In this document: positions 23,261 to 31,404 of the stretch, in pieces
How the letters are laid out: every line of letters starts with the position of its first letter
Numbering within the stretch: position 1 is the stretch's first letter
Source of the DNA: a virus
Virus record (IMG/VR): IMGVR_UViG_3300035695_000009
Span: 1 to 42,301 of that record
Length of the DNA stretch: 42,301 nucleotides
Strand: one strand, 5' to 3'
Notes under the pieces: model-generated
The model's database searches: none
What the model saw: only the letters and a program-made list of their open reading frames with translations
Told to the model about the DNA's origin: nothing
Translations under genes and position numbers: made by a program

Positions 23261-23815
23261 GTGTTTATTTGTATTATTTAATTAAGTGTATTGTATTATG
23301 AAGTGAAGTGTTGTTAAGCATTTTTCTTACAGTTGAGATGTGTAATAAAGTGTAAGGTGAATGTAAAGAAGTGTAATGTGGTGTAAAGTAGTGTTATAAT
23401 ATTTAATATATCATGTTCGTATTATATCGTATTGTAATGTAACAATACACTTTATTTTTTGCCGAAGTGTTTTGCCCTATATTAGAGAAGCGAGCCCTAT
23501 ATTTCATATCAATTAACATATTACATATATATCCTTATAATAATAATAATGTATATATATATATAGTGTTGGTCATATGTATGTGTAATATGAGTGATTT
23601 TTTGTGATTTTTCGCCCAATTCCGGCCTTCCTTTGGTGGGTCGCCCCTTCAGTGCTTCCTCTTAAAAAACCTTACCCCGGGGCGTATCAAAAACATTTCT
23701 AAGCATACGGGTATATACCTCTTTTTTTTACTCGACTTATATATAAGAAACTTATTTTTATTTTTATGAGAGGTACTTTAAAAAACGGCAAAATAAAAAA
23801 TAAAATTTTTTTCAC

Positions 23816-23843
23816 TTGACTTTACGTTTATTTTAAATATATT
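23816..23843 (+). promoter_or_regulatory. Promoter of the rightward (late) arm
   Basis: TTGACT (23816-23821), 16-base spacer, TATATT (23838-23843), preceded by CAC like the two leftward promoters. Transcription would begin near 23850, 29 bases before the first late gene. Confidence 0.7.
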
Positions 23844-23878
23844 AAAAATTAAGCAACAATAAAAAACGGAGGTTATGA

Positions 23879-24505
23879 ATGGCAGAGAAAAAATATTTTA
23901 AATGTGTCGTCGAAGGTCAGTATCATGCGCTGCATGAAAATGCAGGAACCCCGACGTTAAGAAAATACAGCGCAGAATTTACGTTACCCTCTCAGGAAGC
24001 CGCTTTATCTGTCATTTGTAAACATTTATTAACTCCGTATCTCGAAAAAAAATATCCGGATTTTATCCGGTTCCGCACACATGAACTTAAATCCATTACT
24101 TTAGTTGGTTATACGCCGGATCCATCGGTACTTCAAATTGGAATTGATGAAATGAGTGTTAAAGAGTTAAGTGATTTTTGTATTCTTCGTCAGATTTTAA
24201 TTGATCCTTATAAGTATCCTGATCTTGAACGGACTAAAGAGATCGTCGCTGAAATGTGGAGAACGAAAAGACAGGAAAAAACTGATGAAAAAGTAACCGA
24301 GGCAGAGGACGCCATTAATGATCTTTTAAGTTTAAATGAACTTGATATACCGACGAAGGAATTAAAAGTAAATTTGAATGAGCAGAAAGCTAGTTTACCA
24401 AAAATGCCCGCCGCCCCTGGTAAACGTAAGCCCGAATTTGTTGATCCGCTGGATGAAATTTTACCGGGGATAGTCGATGATAATGCCGACGCTGCGATTA
24501 GATAA
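23879..24505 (+). CDS. First late-operon protein, function unknown
   Basis: The protein has 208 aa. GGAGG sits 6 bases before the ATG at 23879. The N-terminal part is an alpha/beta domain (FKCVVEGQYHALH, EFTLPSQEAALSVICKHLL). The middle is helical and charged, and the C-terminus is a Pro/Lys-rich tail. Proteins of this kind open the packaging genes of several podovirus-like genomes, but no family could be named. It overlaps the next gene by 29 bases. Confidence 0.78.
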   Translation: MAEKKYFKCVVEGQYHALHENAGTPTLRKYSAEFTLPSQEAALSVICKHLLTPYLEKKYPDFIRFRTHELKSITLVGYTPDPSVLQIGIDEMSVKELSDFCILRQILIDPYKYPDLERTKEIVAEMWRTKRQEKTDEKVTEAEDAINDLLSLNELDIPTKELKVNLNEQKASLPKMPAAPGKRKPEFVDPLDEILPGIVDDNADAAIR

Positions 24506-24851
24506 TTTTCATCCTCTTGAATATTTGAGTAAAGCAAGGTCGCTGCCTATTGCAAAGACAATTATGGCAGCACTCAATATGCCGTACCCCGCGGATCCTT
24601 TTGTTGAACCCGAATTTGTTGGTTTGACGTGCGGGGAAGTTGCGATTATCCGTCAAACGTTATACGCCGCGAATGGTTCTCAGGATTCTTTAAATTTTCT
24701 TTTGGATCGGGCGATTGGAAAAGCGCAGCAGACTAATTTGAATTTAAACGCGACGATGACTTATCAGGATTTTTTAGATAAAACCGCTGCGGAATTGGAA
24801 AAAGAAAATGTCATTAACGTCACTCACCGAGAGTCAGACGAAATTACATAA
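24477..24851 (+). CDS. Putative small terminase subunit
   Basis: The protein has 124 aa (122 if the ATG at 24483 is used). The GLTCGEVAIIRQTLYAANGS helix, the LDRAIGKAQQTNLNLN motif and a C-terminal helix resemble small proteins that precede large terminase genes and recognise phage DNA for packaging. It lies directly before the large terminase, overlapping it by 44 bases. The assignment rests on position and a weak motif. Confidence 0.62.
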   Translation: MIMPTLRLDNFHPLEYLSKARSLPIAKTIMAALNMPYPADPFVEPEFVGLTCGEVAIIRQTLYAANGSQDSLNFLLDRAIGKAQQTNLNLNATMTYQDFLDKTAAELEKENVINVTHRESDEIT

Positions 24852-26406
24852 CCGGTTTCAGAATGAATACCGGTTTTTTGCTAAATTTGCTTTAAAGATC
24901 CGCACGAAAGACGGTCAGATTTTACCGCTTATTTTCAATGATGCGCAAGAATATCTCCATCAAAGACTCGAATTTCAACTCCAAGCGACGGGGAAGATCC
25001 GGGCGCTCATTCTTAAAGGCCGGCAGCAGGGATGCTCTACTTATGTGGGTGGAAGATTTTATTGGAAAACCACTCGCCTCGCGGGAAAAGCAACGTTTAT
25101 TCTTTCACATGAAGCAGATACAACGGAGAAACTTTTCCAAATGGTTGAAAGGTACCACGCCAACTGTCCGGACCCAGTTAAAGCAACAACTGATGTTGCT
25201 AACCGTCGCCGTATGGTATTTTCAGGGATTAACTCCGAATACTTTGTTGGAACTGCTGGAAACGAAAACGTCGGACGCGGGGGGACCGTGCAGTATCTGC
25301 ACGCAAGTGAGGCGGCGTTTTACCCGGACGGGGATGCATTCAGTAAAGGGTTGCTTCAATCAGTCCCCGATTTAGACGGCACGGAAGTTATTATTGAATC
25401 GACTGCGAATGGAATGGACGCGCTCTTTTACAAAATGTGTATGGATGCACTCGAAGGTAAAGGTGATTACCAATTAATTTTTATCCCATGGTTTTGGCAG
25501 AAGGAATACCGGAAAAAACTTCCGTCGGATTTTCAGATTACGGTTGAAGAAGAAAAATTAATTGAACTTTTTAAATTAGATTCTGAACAAATCTATTGGC
25601 GCCGGAATAAAATATATGAATTAAAGTCAGTTCAAGCGTTCATGCAGGAATATCCATGTACGGTTGAGGAGGCTTTTGTTACGTCGGGGGTTAGCCTTAT
25701 CCCGTCGTTAAAAGTAATGGAAGCTCGAAAGAGTTTGATTCGGGATCCGAATGCACCTTTGGTGATGGGGGTTGATCCGGCACCGCTTGGTACATCGGCA
25801 ATTGCATTTAGACGCGGGCGGGAAATGATGAAAAGTTTTAAATATGTAGGCCGCAGTCCGATGGAGCTTGCAGGTATTATTGCAAATTTTATTGATACGC
25901 ATAATCCGATTAAGTGTTTCATCGACGTAGGAAATGGATATGGGGTTGTAGATAGATTAGTTGAATTGGGATACGGGGGGATTGTGACCGGTGTTCATTT
26001 TGCAGAAGCGGCACTTGAAGATACTATTTATTTAAACAAACGGGCTGAAATGTGGTGTGGTATGAGGGATTGGTTTAATGGGGGCGGCGTGTCATGCCCC
26101 GACGAGGAATCACTTCATAAACAGTTCTGTTGTGTCCCCATAGAAAAAAAGACAAGTTCGGGTTTGACGAAACTTGAATCTAAAGATAAGATTAAAGAAG
26201 ATACAGGAATTGATCCGCATGAGGGAGATGCGTTCGCGCTCACTTTTGCGTATCCAGTTAAACGTGATTTACCGGGGAAAAGACAGATGATTCGAAAAAC
26301 CGACGGGGGCCGTTCGAAATTAAAATCCATACAGCGCCGTGAATCTATTGGAGCTGCGACGAGTGGTGCGTCGAAAACTTTGCCGTATTTTATGGGGGGA
26401 AATTAA
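24808..26406 (+). CDS. terL: Large terminase subunit (packaging ATPase/nuclease)
   Basis: The protein has 532 aa. ATPase: Walker A GRQQGCST (71-78) and Walker B VQYLHASEAAF (161-171), with coupling motif IIESTAN. Nuclease (RNase H-like): VMGVDPAPLGTSAIAF (D323), CFIDVGNGYGVVDRL (D374) and the GIDPHEGDAFALTFA block (about 465-480). It pumps DNA into the procapsid and cuts it. The length is normal for the family. The start overlaps the small-subunit gene; the stop overlaps the next ATG. Confidence 0.95.
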   Translation: MSLTSLTESQTKLHNRFQNEYRFFAKFALKIRTKDGQILPLIFNDAQEYLHQRLEFQLQATGKIRALILKGRQQGCSTYVGGRFYWKTTRLAGKATFILSHEADTTEKLFQMVERYHANCPDPVKATTDVANRRRMVFSGINSEYFVGTAGNENVGRGGTVQYLHASEAAFYPDGDAFSKGLLQSVPDLDGTEVIIESTANGMDALFYKMCMDALEGKGDYQLIFIPWFWQKEYRKKLPSDFQITVEEEKLIELFKLDSEQIYWRRNKIYELKSVQAFMQEYPCTVEEAFVTSGVSLIPSLKVMEARKSLIRDPNAPLVMGVDPAPLGTSAIAFRRGREMMKSFKYVGRSPMELAGIIANFIDTHNPIKCFIDVGNGYGVVDRLVELGYGGIVTGVHFAEAALEDTIYLNKRAEMWCGMRDWFNGGGVSCPDEESLHKQFCCVPIEKKTSSGLTKLESKDKIKEDTGIDPHEGDAFALTFAYPVKRDLPGKRQMIRKTDGGRSKLKSIQRRESIGAATSGASKTLPYFMGGN

Positions 26407-26690
26407 TGATTCATTTACCGCATGAAAGAATTAATCGGTTTCCGCTTGCGCTGGCCGCACTTTTAGGGGCGGGTGGTGCGTTCGCCGCAAATAAGATTAT
26501 GAGTGGGAAACAACAGCAGGCGCAGACTATTCCAACTCCGACGGCGAATGCAAGTCAGCAAGTTCAGAATGATGTTAATAAAACTTCTCAAGCACAAAAC
26601 GCAGGCCGTGCTGCGCTTATTATGACTAGTCCGCAGGGTGTTCAAGGGACGAACCCCGTCGGGCGGTATAAACTTTTAGGGAATGATTAA
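26406..26690 (+). CDS. Small podovirus virion protein
   Basis: The protein has 94 aa. An Ala/Gly hydrophobic stretch lies near the N-terminus (LALAALLGAGGAFAANKIM). The C-terminus carries GRAALIMTSPQGVQG ... YKLLGND, a pattern common in short proteins encoded between terminase and portal in podovirus genomes. The role is not known; it may be a minor virion or ejection factor. TAATG overlaps link it to both neighbours. Confidence 0.75.
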   Translation: MIHLPHERINRFPLALAALLGAGGAFAANKIMSGKQQQAQTIPTPTANASQQVQNDVNKTSQAQNAGRAALIMTSPQGVQGTNPVGRYKLLGND

Positions 26691-28441
26691 TGAAAGCCAA
26701 CGCTAAAGAAATTACCCGCCGTTACGATAATCTCAAAAAAGAAAAGTATGTTTGGAATATTCATTATCAAGTTATTGCTGAATATTTTTTAACTCGGAAA
26801 GCTGATTTTGTTATTAACTTTACGCCGGGGATGTTCTTAAACAGGGATTTATTTGATGCGACCGGGCCGAAGGCGATGAAGGTTATGGCGGGCGCATTAC
26901 TCGGGATGCTTTGGCCGGATGGCGGAATTAATTTTCAATTTAAGTCACCGAGACAGATTGTTGATAATGAAGAACATAAAAAATATTATGATTGGGCATC
27001 TTATAAACTGCATTGCGCAATGAATGAACCCGCGTGCGGATTATCTTTAACTTTAAACGAATATATGTCGGATGATGTGGGTTTTGGTACGTCCGGAATT
27101 GCTGCGTTTGAGCCGACTAATCCGACGGAAGATGAATTGTTTTTGTTTCAGCCATGGGATGTAAAACGAATGGTTATTGAAGAAGGCCCGAACGGGATGG
27201 TGAATCGGGTATTTTATGAACGGGAAGAAACGATTGAACAAACTATTTTGGAATTTGGAATTGAAAATGTTTCAGAACAAACCCGGCGGGCGTATGAAAA
27301 TAAAACTTATGACATAAAAATTAAAATTCTACACGCGATTGAACCGCGATATAACCGTGATCCGGATGGATTGAGTGTATTTGATATGCCAGTTTCATCG
27401 GTTTACATTGAATTGGGTCAAGATCATATTTTAAAAGAGAGTGGTTTCCCAAGGATGCCGGTCTTTGTAAATCGGTTTTATAAAAATATTCGGGAGAGAT
27501 ATGGAAGGTCGCCCGCGATGGATGCCCTTCCAGATGTTTTAGAATTAAATGCACTCCGGGAAGCGGAAATTGTTGCAACGGAAAAAATGTTGGATCCGCC
27601 ATTAGGGATTTTAGATGATGGCCGTTTAGGCGCGGGGACCGTTGATACGAGTGCAGGAGCTATAAATGTTTTTAATGTAACTGGCAGGGTTGGTAATGCA
27701 CCGCCGGTCTTTCCAATTGTAACAGTTCAGGATTTAAAATCGACTAAAGAACGGATTGAAGAATTAAAGCAATCGGTTGCAGATCATTTTTTTATTGATC
27801 GGCTTTTAGATTTGAATAACGAAACTGAAATGACATTGGGTGAAGCGCAGATGAGAAATAAATTACGCGCGATGGTTCTCGGCGGGTTATTCAGTCGTCA
27901 GACAAAAGAAGTTTTTGCACCATTGGTCGAATATTGTTTTTCTAGTATGTTAGCACGGGGAAAATTGGGATTGATGCCGGGAAGTCGTGAACATTTAGAT
28001 CAACTTCTTTTCGGTGGGGATGAAATGGTTATTCCGGATGATATTGCAAAGGCAATGATTAACGGGGATGAGGTTTATGAGATTGAGTTTTTGACGCCCG
28101 CGGCGCGGATGCTTAATTCTGAATTGGCTGAAGGCATTATCAATACATGGAAATTTTGTAATGATGTCGCGCAGACACAACCAGAAGTTTATGATAATGT
28201 GGATGAAGATTTATCGGTTCAGTTAGTGGCAAAGTTTATGGGGGCGCCGAGAGAAATTTTAAGAGATGCGAGGACAATGGGGACTATCCGTAATACGCGT
28301 GCGCAACAGCAGCAGGCGGATAAAAAATTTCAACAGGGAATTGAAACGGCGAAGGCAATGGGACATTTAAAAGGGTTAGCTCCGCAGCAACCCGCGCCGG
28401 GTGTTGTCAATGAACAATTAGCACAGCCGATTAATGCATGA
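26690..28441 (+). CDS. Portal (head-tail connector) protein
   Basis: The protein has 583 aa, of the podovirus head-tail connector family (T7 gp8-like): a helical N-terminus (ITRRYDNLKKEKYVWNIHYQ), LFDATGPKAMKVMAGALLGML, a central RMVIEEGPNG segment and YKNIRERYGRSPAMDALPDV, then TEMTLGEAQMRNKLRAMVLG and a Gln-rich C-terminus. A dodecamer of this protein forms the DNA channel of the head and the binding site for terminase and tail. Length and order after the terminase are as expected. Confidence 0.93.
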   Translation: MKANAKEITRRYDNLKKEKYVWNIHYQVIAEYFLTRKADFVINFTPGMFLNRDLFDATGPKAMKVMAGALLGMLWPDGGINFQFKSPRQIVDNEEHKKYYDWASYKLHCAMNEPACGLSLTLNEYMSDDVGFGTSGIAAFEPTNPTEDELFLFQPWDVKRMVIEEGPNGMVNRVFYEREETIEQTILEFGIENVSEQTRRAYENKTYDIKIKILHAIEPRYNRDPDGLSVFDMPVSSVYIELGQDHILKESGFPRMPVFVNRFYKNIRERYGRSPAMDALPDVLELNALREAEIVATEKMLDPPLGILDDGRLGAGTVDTSAGAINVFNVTGRVGNAPPVFPIVTVQDLKSTKERIEELKQSVADHFFIDRLLDLNNETEMTLGEAQMRNKLRAMVLGGLFSRQTKEVFAPLVEYCFSSMLARGKLGLMPGSREHLDQLLFGGDEMVIPDDIAKAMINGDEVYEIEFLTPAARMLNSELAEGIINTWKFCNDVAQTQPEVYDNVDEDLSVQLVAKFMGAPREILRDARTMGTIRNTRAQQQQADKKFQQGIETAKAMGHLKGLAPQQPAPGVVNEQLAQPINA

Positions 28442-28791
28442 GCAATGAAGAATCAAATGATATACTCGCACACCGCGAACGGATTTCGGTGGCTGATAAA
28501 GAAGCGCAGAGAAAAGCGTATCAAGCGAAAGAAAGACAGCTTAAAGAAGATTTAGCTGTTACCTTTGGAACTCCGGCGGGAAGAAGGACTCTTGCATACA
28601 TCCGGGATATTTGCGGCTTTTCAAAATCTTGCGTCGGGGGGAATCCCCAGTTGGGGATGGACATCAAAGACGGGACTCTTTATAACGCTGCGCGACAATC
28701 TATTTATTTGGAATTACGGCAATTAATTCCAGTAAGAATTTTAAAACCAGTTGAATTTAATGATAAAGAAGTTATTGAAGAAATTAATTAA
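28438..28791 (+). CDS. Bbp19-like virion-associated protein
   Basis: The protein has 117 aa. A basic coil (EAQRKAYQAKERQLKEDL) is followed by FGTPAGRRTLAYIRDICGF and a C-terminal GTLYNAARQSIYLELRQLI. This matches the Bbp19-like family of podoviruses (named from Bordetella phage BPP-1), encoded between portal and scaffold genes. Its exact role is not established. ATGA overlap with the portal gene. Confidence 0.8.
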   Translation: MSNEESNDILAHRERISVADKEAQRKAYQAKERQLKEDLAVTFGTPAGRRTLAYIRDICGFSKSCVGGNPQLGMDIKDGTLYNAARQSIYLELRQLIPVRILKPVEFNDKEVIEEIN

Positions 28792-28806
28792 AGGAGATTA
28801 AAAAGT

Positions 28807-29667
28807 ATGCCCGCTGAAGCCCCTGTTATAGAACCTGTTGTTGTACCGCAATCCGGTGGGGAACCCGGAAGCGCTCAAGCTAAGGTTGTGATTCCAGATC
28901 CGGCGAATGCCCCAAGAAAGGCTCCGGCGGCCTCTACATTCAATCTTCCTGATGGATACAAAGATAAACCCTATTTGAAGGGTGTTGATTCAATGGATAA
29001 GGTTTTTGCGATGCTGGATGGGGCGCAGACATTGATTGGTAAACGTCCCGCGGGAATCCCGGCACCGGATGCACCGGCTGAAGAATGGGCTAAATTTTAT
29101 GATGCTGCGGGCCGGCCAAAATCTGCAACAGAATATCAGTTCGAAGGACAAGATAAAGCCGATCCGAAATTTTTACCGAAAGTTCAAGAAGTATTTTATA
29201 AACACGGTTTAAATGCGGCTCAAGCAAAAGGGGTTTTTTCTGATATTAATTTAGCATTATCTGAATTTGCGAAACAACAGGGTGTTGATATTCAGCAACA
29301 AAATACTGATTTTGATGCGTTAGGGACAAAAGTTTTCGGTGCGCAGCGGGATCAAATTTTATCTTCAATGAAAGATTTAATCGGAAAACATGTTCCGGTT
29401 GAAATGAAAGATGCGTTAGGAAAACTTCCGAATGAGAGTTTGATGATTCTCGCCGGAGTTTTAAATAATGTTAGTAAAGCATATATAAAGCCCGACGGAC
29501 CGCCGTCAAGTTCTCCGGCGGGTACAGCATTAACACCCGCGGATATTAGTGCGAAAGGCCGTGAGTTAATGGCGTCGGAGCCGTATCTAAATGTTAGACA
29601 TCCTCAACATGATGCGACAGTTAAAGCTGTTCGGGAATTATATGCACAATTATCACCAAAAAAATAA
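28807..29667 (+). CDS. Scaffold-like capsid assembly protein
   Basis: The protein has 286 aa. A Pro/Ala-rich N-terminus leads to PDGYKDKPYLKGVDSMDKVFAM, then a conserved EEWAKFYDAAGRPKSATEYQF block, a long helical middle and an ISAKGRELMASEPYLN C-terminus. Position directly before the capsid gene, composition and helicity all fit the internal scaffold that shapes the procapsid. AAAGGAGA lies before the ATG. Confidence 0.82.
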   Translation: MPAEAPVIEPVVVPQSGGEPGSAQAKVVIPDPANAPRKAPAASTFNLPDGYKDKPYLKGVDSMDKVFAMLDGAQTLIGKRPAGIPAPDAPAEEWAKFYDAAGRPKSATEYQFEGQDKADPKFLPKVQEVFYKHGLNAAQAKGVFSDINLALSEFAKQQGVDIQQQNTDFDALGTKVFGAQRDQILSSMKDLIGKHVPVEMKDALGKLPNESLMILAGVLNNVSKAYIKPDGPPSSSPAGTALTPADISAKGRELMASEPYLNVRHPQHDATVKAVRELYAQLSPKK

Positions 29668-29669
29668 TT

Positions 29670-29692
29670 AAAATTTATATTGCATAAATTTT
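29670..29692 (+). terminator. AU-rich hairpin with T-run after the scaffold gene
   Basis: AAAATTTAT (29670-29678) and ATAAATTTT (29684-29692) form a 9-bp stem with a 5-base loop, followed by a T-rich run. The stem has no G-C pairs, so it would terminate weakly at best; it may serve as an RNA-end stabiliser or processing site before the capsid gene. Confidence 0.4.
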
Positions 29693-29730
29693 TTATTGTT
29701 TTAGTATTTTGTTGTAAGACAGATTCAGGT

Positions 29731-29830
29731 AGACCGCGAGGTTCTGATAGTTGATGACACTCTCATCCGATTGGTCTGCGATAAAAGACCATGATAGCGT
29801 CCGTTGCAATTAAGACGGGGATCGTTGATC
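29731..29830 (+). promoter_or_regulatory. Hairpin-rich leader of the capsid gene
   Basis: Five short hairpins follow each other in a 220-base gene-free gap: AGACC/GG(T)TCT with a GCGA tetraloop (29731-29745), GATGA/TCATC (29753-29767), TGGTCT/AGACCA (29772-29791), CCGTT/GACGG (29801-29818) and GATC/GATC (29820-29830). AGACC near 29731 could also pair with GGTCT near 29773, giving an alternative fold. The capsid start lies 59 bases downstream, with AAAGGGGG in front. Possible roles are processing, stability or translational control of the capsid message. Confidence 0.5.
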
Positions 29831-29888
29831 GACTAAGGTTTTAAAACTTAATCATTAACTTTTTCTATTTTGCAAAGGGGGCCTAGTC

Positions 29889-30779
29889 ATGGCTAATGAA
29901 ATTGATGCAGCACTTATCACGCAGTTTTCAGATATGGTTCATATTAAAGCGCAGCAGATGAAATCTCGTTTGAGACCATATTTTAATATTCGTAAAATGA
30001 CGGGCGATATTTGGGCGTATGATGGTATCGGGATTGTTGAAGCTAGTGAACAGAATGCTCGTATTTCACCGGTTGTTTTTAATTCAATTGATCACTTAAG
30101 ACGTAAAATTACGCGTCGTCGTTTCGTTGTTACATTACCCCTCGATTCTTCTGATGTCCGCGCAGTTTTAACAAATCCTCAAAATGATTATGCTGGTGCT
30201 TGTACTCGTGCGATTGAACGTGTGTTTGATCGTGTTGGTATTGAATGTGCATTTGCTTCTGTATCCACTGGAAGGGATTTCTCCACGTCAGTGTCAGCGT
30301 CAACAGATGGGGTTTTAACCATCAATGCGACAGCAGGTTTAACTTATGAAAAACTGATTGAAGTTAAACGTAAGTTCTATAATGCTGAAGTCGGAAATGA
30401 TATGCAGGAAAGATTTGTTTTTATCTGCACCGGCGATGAAGAATCAGCTATGATGCAGGAAACAGCGTTGATCAACAGTTTGTATTCTCAGCAATATGTT
30501 GTTGATCGTGGGGAATTAACCCGCGCTGTCGGTATTGATGTAGTTCGTTATGGTGGAAGTGTAACGAATCCTTTGTTGTCAGTTACAAGCGGTGTGCGTG
30601 ATTGTATTGCCGCTAGTGAACGCGGGATTGTTTATGGGATGAGTTTGGATCTGTCTTTAAAGATTCAAGAACGTCCTGATTATGTCGAGACAACTCAGGT
30701 TCAGGCTATCATTCAATTAGGTGCTGTTCGTACTGAAGGTGTTTTAGTTCAGAAAGTTCAGACGACGGTGCTTACTTAA
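29889..30779 (+). CDS. Major capsid protein
   Basis: The protein has 296 aa: an N-terminal helix (LITQFSDMVHIKAQQMKSRL), then IDHLRRKITRRRFVVTLPLDSSDV, YEKLIEVKRKFYNAEVG, and a C-terminal beta-rich part ending TEGVLVQKVQTT. Length, position after the scaffold and the LPLD-DV segment fit the capsid family of BPP-1-like and related podoviruses with an HK97-type fold. A strong ribosome site (AAAGGGGG) fits high expression. Confidence 0.87.
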   Translation: MANEIDAALITQFSDMVHIKAQQMKSRLRPYFNIRKMTGDIWAYDGIGIVEASEQNARISPVVFNSIDHLRRKITRRRFVVTLPLDSSDVRAVLTNPQNDYAGACTRAIERVFDRVGIECAFASVSTGRDFSTSVSASTDGVLTINATAGLTYEKLIEVKRKFYNAEVGNDMQERFVFICTGDEESAMMQETALINSLYSQQYVVDRGELTRAVGIDVVRYGGSVTNPLLSVTSGVRDCIAASERGIVYGMSLDLSLKIQERPDYVETTQVQAIIQLGAVRTEGVLVQKVQTTVLT

Positions 30780-30824
30780 ATTTAATATTCTTTAATGATA
30801 TTGAATAAAACTTAGGAGGTAGGA

Positions 30825-31331
30825 ATGTCAACTAATGCTTATGTGGAAACAAATATTGTCGCAGGAAAAATAACTGCGGCAGCTCAAGGTTTAGGTTCTA
30901 AAGAAAGAAAGATTCTGGTTACTTATGAAAAAACAGCCAGTGATACTTCAGCTTCTATTTTAAGATTCGTTAAAGGTCTTTCTCCGGATGATATTATTAG
31001 TAATGTTCTTATTGCTAATGACGCCCTCGCCGGATGTACTTCTGTCGCGGTTGGTTTTTATGGAGTTCTGGATTATGATAACGTCGGGGCAATTGTTGGT
31101 AGCGGAAATCAATTAGCTGCGGCTCTTGATTTATCTTCTGCTCACGCCTCTGGTTCAGAATTAAGTGCCATAAGTTCAGTTGACCAAGCGGATCGTGTTA
31201 AAAGAATTTATGAATTATGCGGCCATACTCAAGCTACAAAATTACCGGCGTATGATTTGTGTTTAACTTTAACGACCGGAGGATCGGCTACCGGTACGAT
31301 TACTTTACTTATTACAATTGCTCAAGGCTAA
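30825..31331 (+). CDS. Cement/decoration-like head protein (Bbp16-like)
   Basis: The protein has 168 aa, beta-rich, with a start typical of small head proteins (TNAYVETNIVAGKITAAAQG) and an SSVDQADRVKRIYELCGH helix. In BPP-1-like phages the gene next to the capsid encodes a cement protein that clamps capsomers; this gene has the same place and size. TTAGGAGGTAGGA before the ATG is one of the strongest ribosome sites in the window. A terminator follows. Confidence 0.7.
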   Translation: MSTNAYVETNIVAGKITAAAQGLGSKERKILVTYEKTASDTSASILRFVKGLSPDDIISNVLIANDALAGCTSVAVGFYGVLDYDNVGAIVGSGNQLAAALDLSSAHASGSELSAISSVDQADRVKRIYELCGHTQATKLPAYDLCLTLTTGGSATGTITLLITIAQG

Positions 31332-31351
31332 TTTTAATAAGTAGAAAATCT

Positions 31352-31387
31352 AAACGCCGGGTATCTTAGTTGATACTCGGCGTTTTT
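31352..31387 (+). terminator. Intrinsic terminator between head and tail genes
   Basis: A 14-bp stem with one G-U pair (AAACGCCG G GTATC at 31352-31365 with GATAC T CGGCGTTT at 31372-31385), a TTAGTT loop and then T's up to 31387. It is the best-formed terminator in the window. It sits after the capsid/cement genes and probably lowers tail-gene expression, like the terminator after gene 10 in T7. Confidence 0.85.
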
Positions 31388-31404
31388 GGTTTAGGAGATA
31401 TTTT

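Larger units (their letters stand above)
23226..23878. other. Divergent control region and candidate replication origin
   Basis: This is 653 bases without a gene. From left to right it holds: a strong leftward promoter (23232-23260); at least eight AAGTG words between 23244 and 23469; an inverted repeat GTATTGT-N6-ACAATAC (23429-23448); a 10-base direct repeat GCCCTATATT at 23474 and 23494, exactly 20 bases apart; an AT-rich stretch with a TA run (about 23530-23566); a more GC-rich block with CCCCGGGG (23675-23682); a palindrome GGTATATACC followed by T8 (23710-23729); and a rightward promoter. Iteron-like repeats next to an AT-rich stretch between divergent operons is a common origin layout, but function is inferred. 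Confidence 0.6.

Noticed and set aside
23710-23729. GGTATATACC followed by T8 as an intrinsic terminator
   Set aside because: The palindrome has no room for a loop beyond a 3-bp stem, so the hairpin would be too weak; an operator or chance is more likely.
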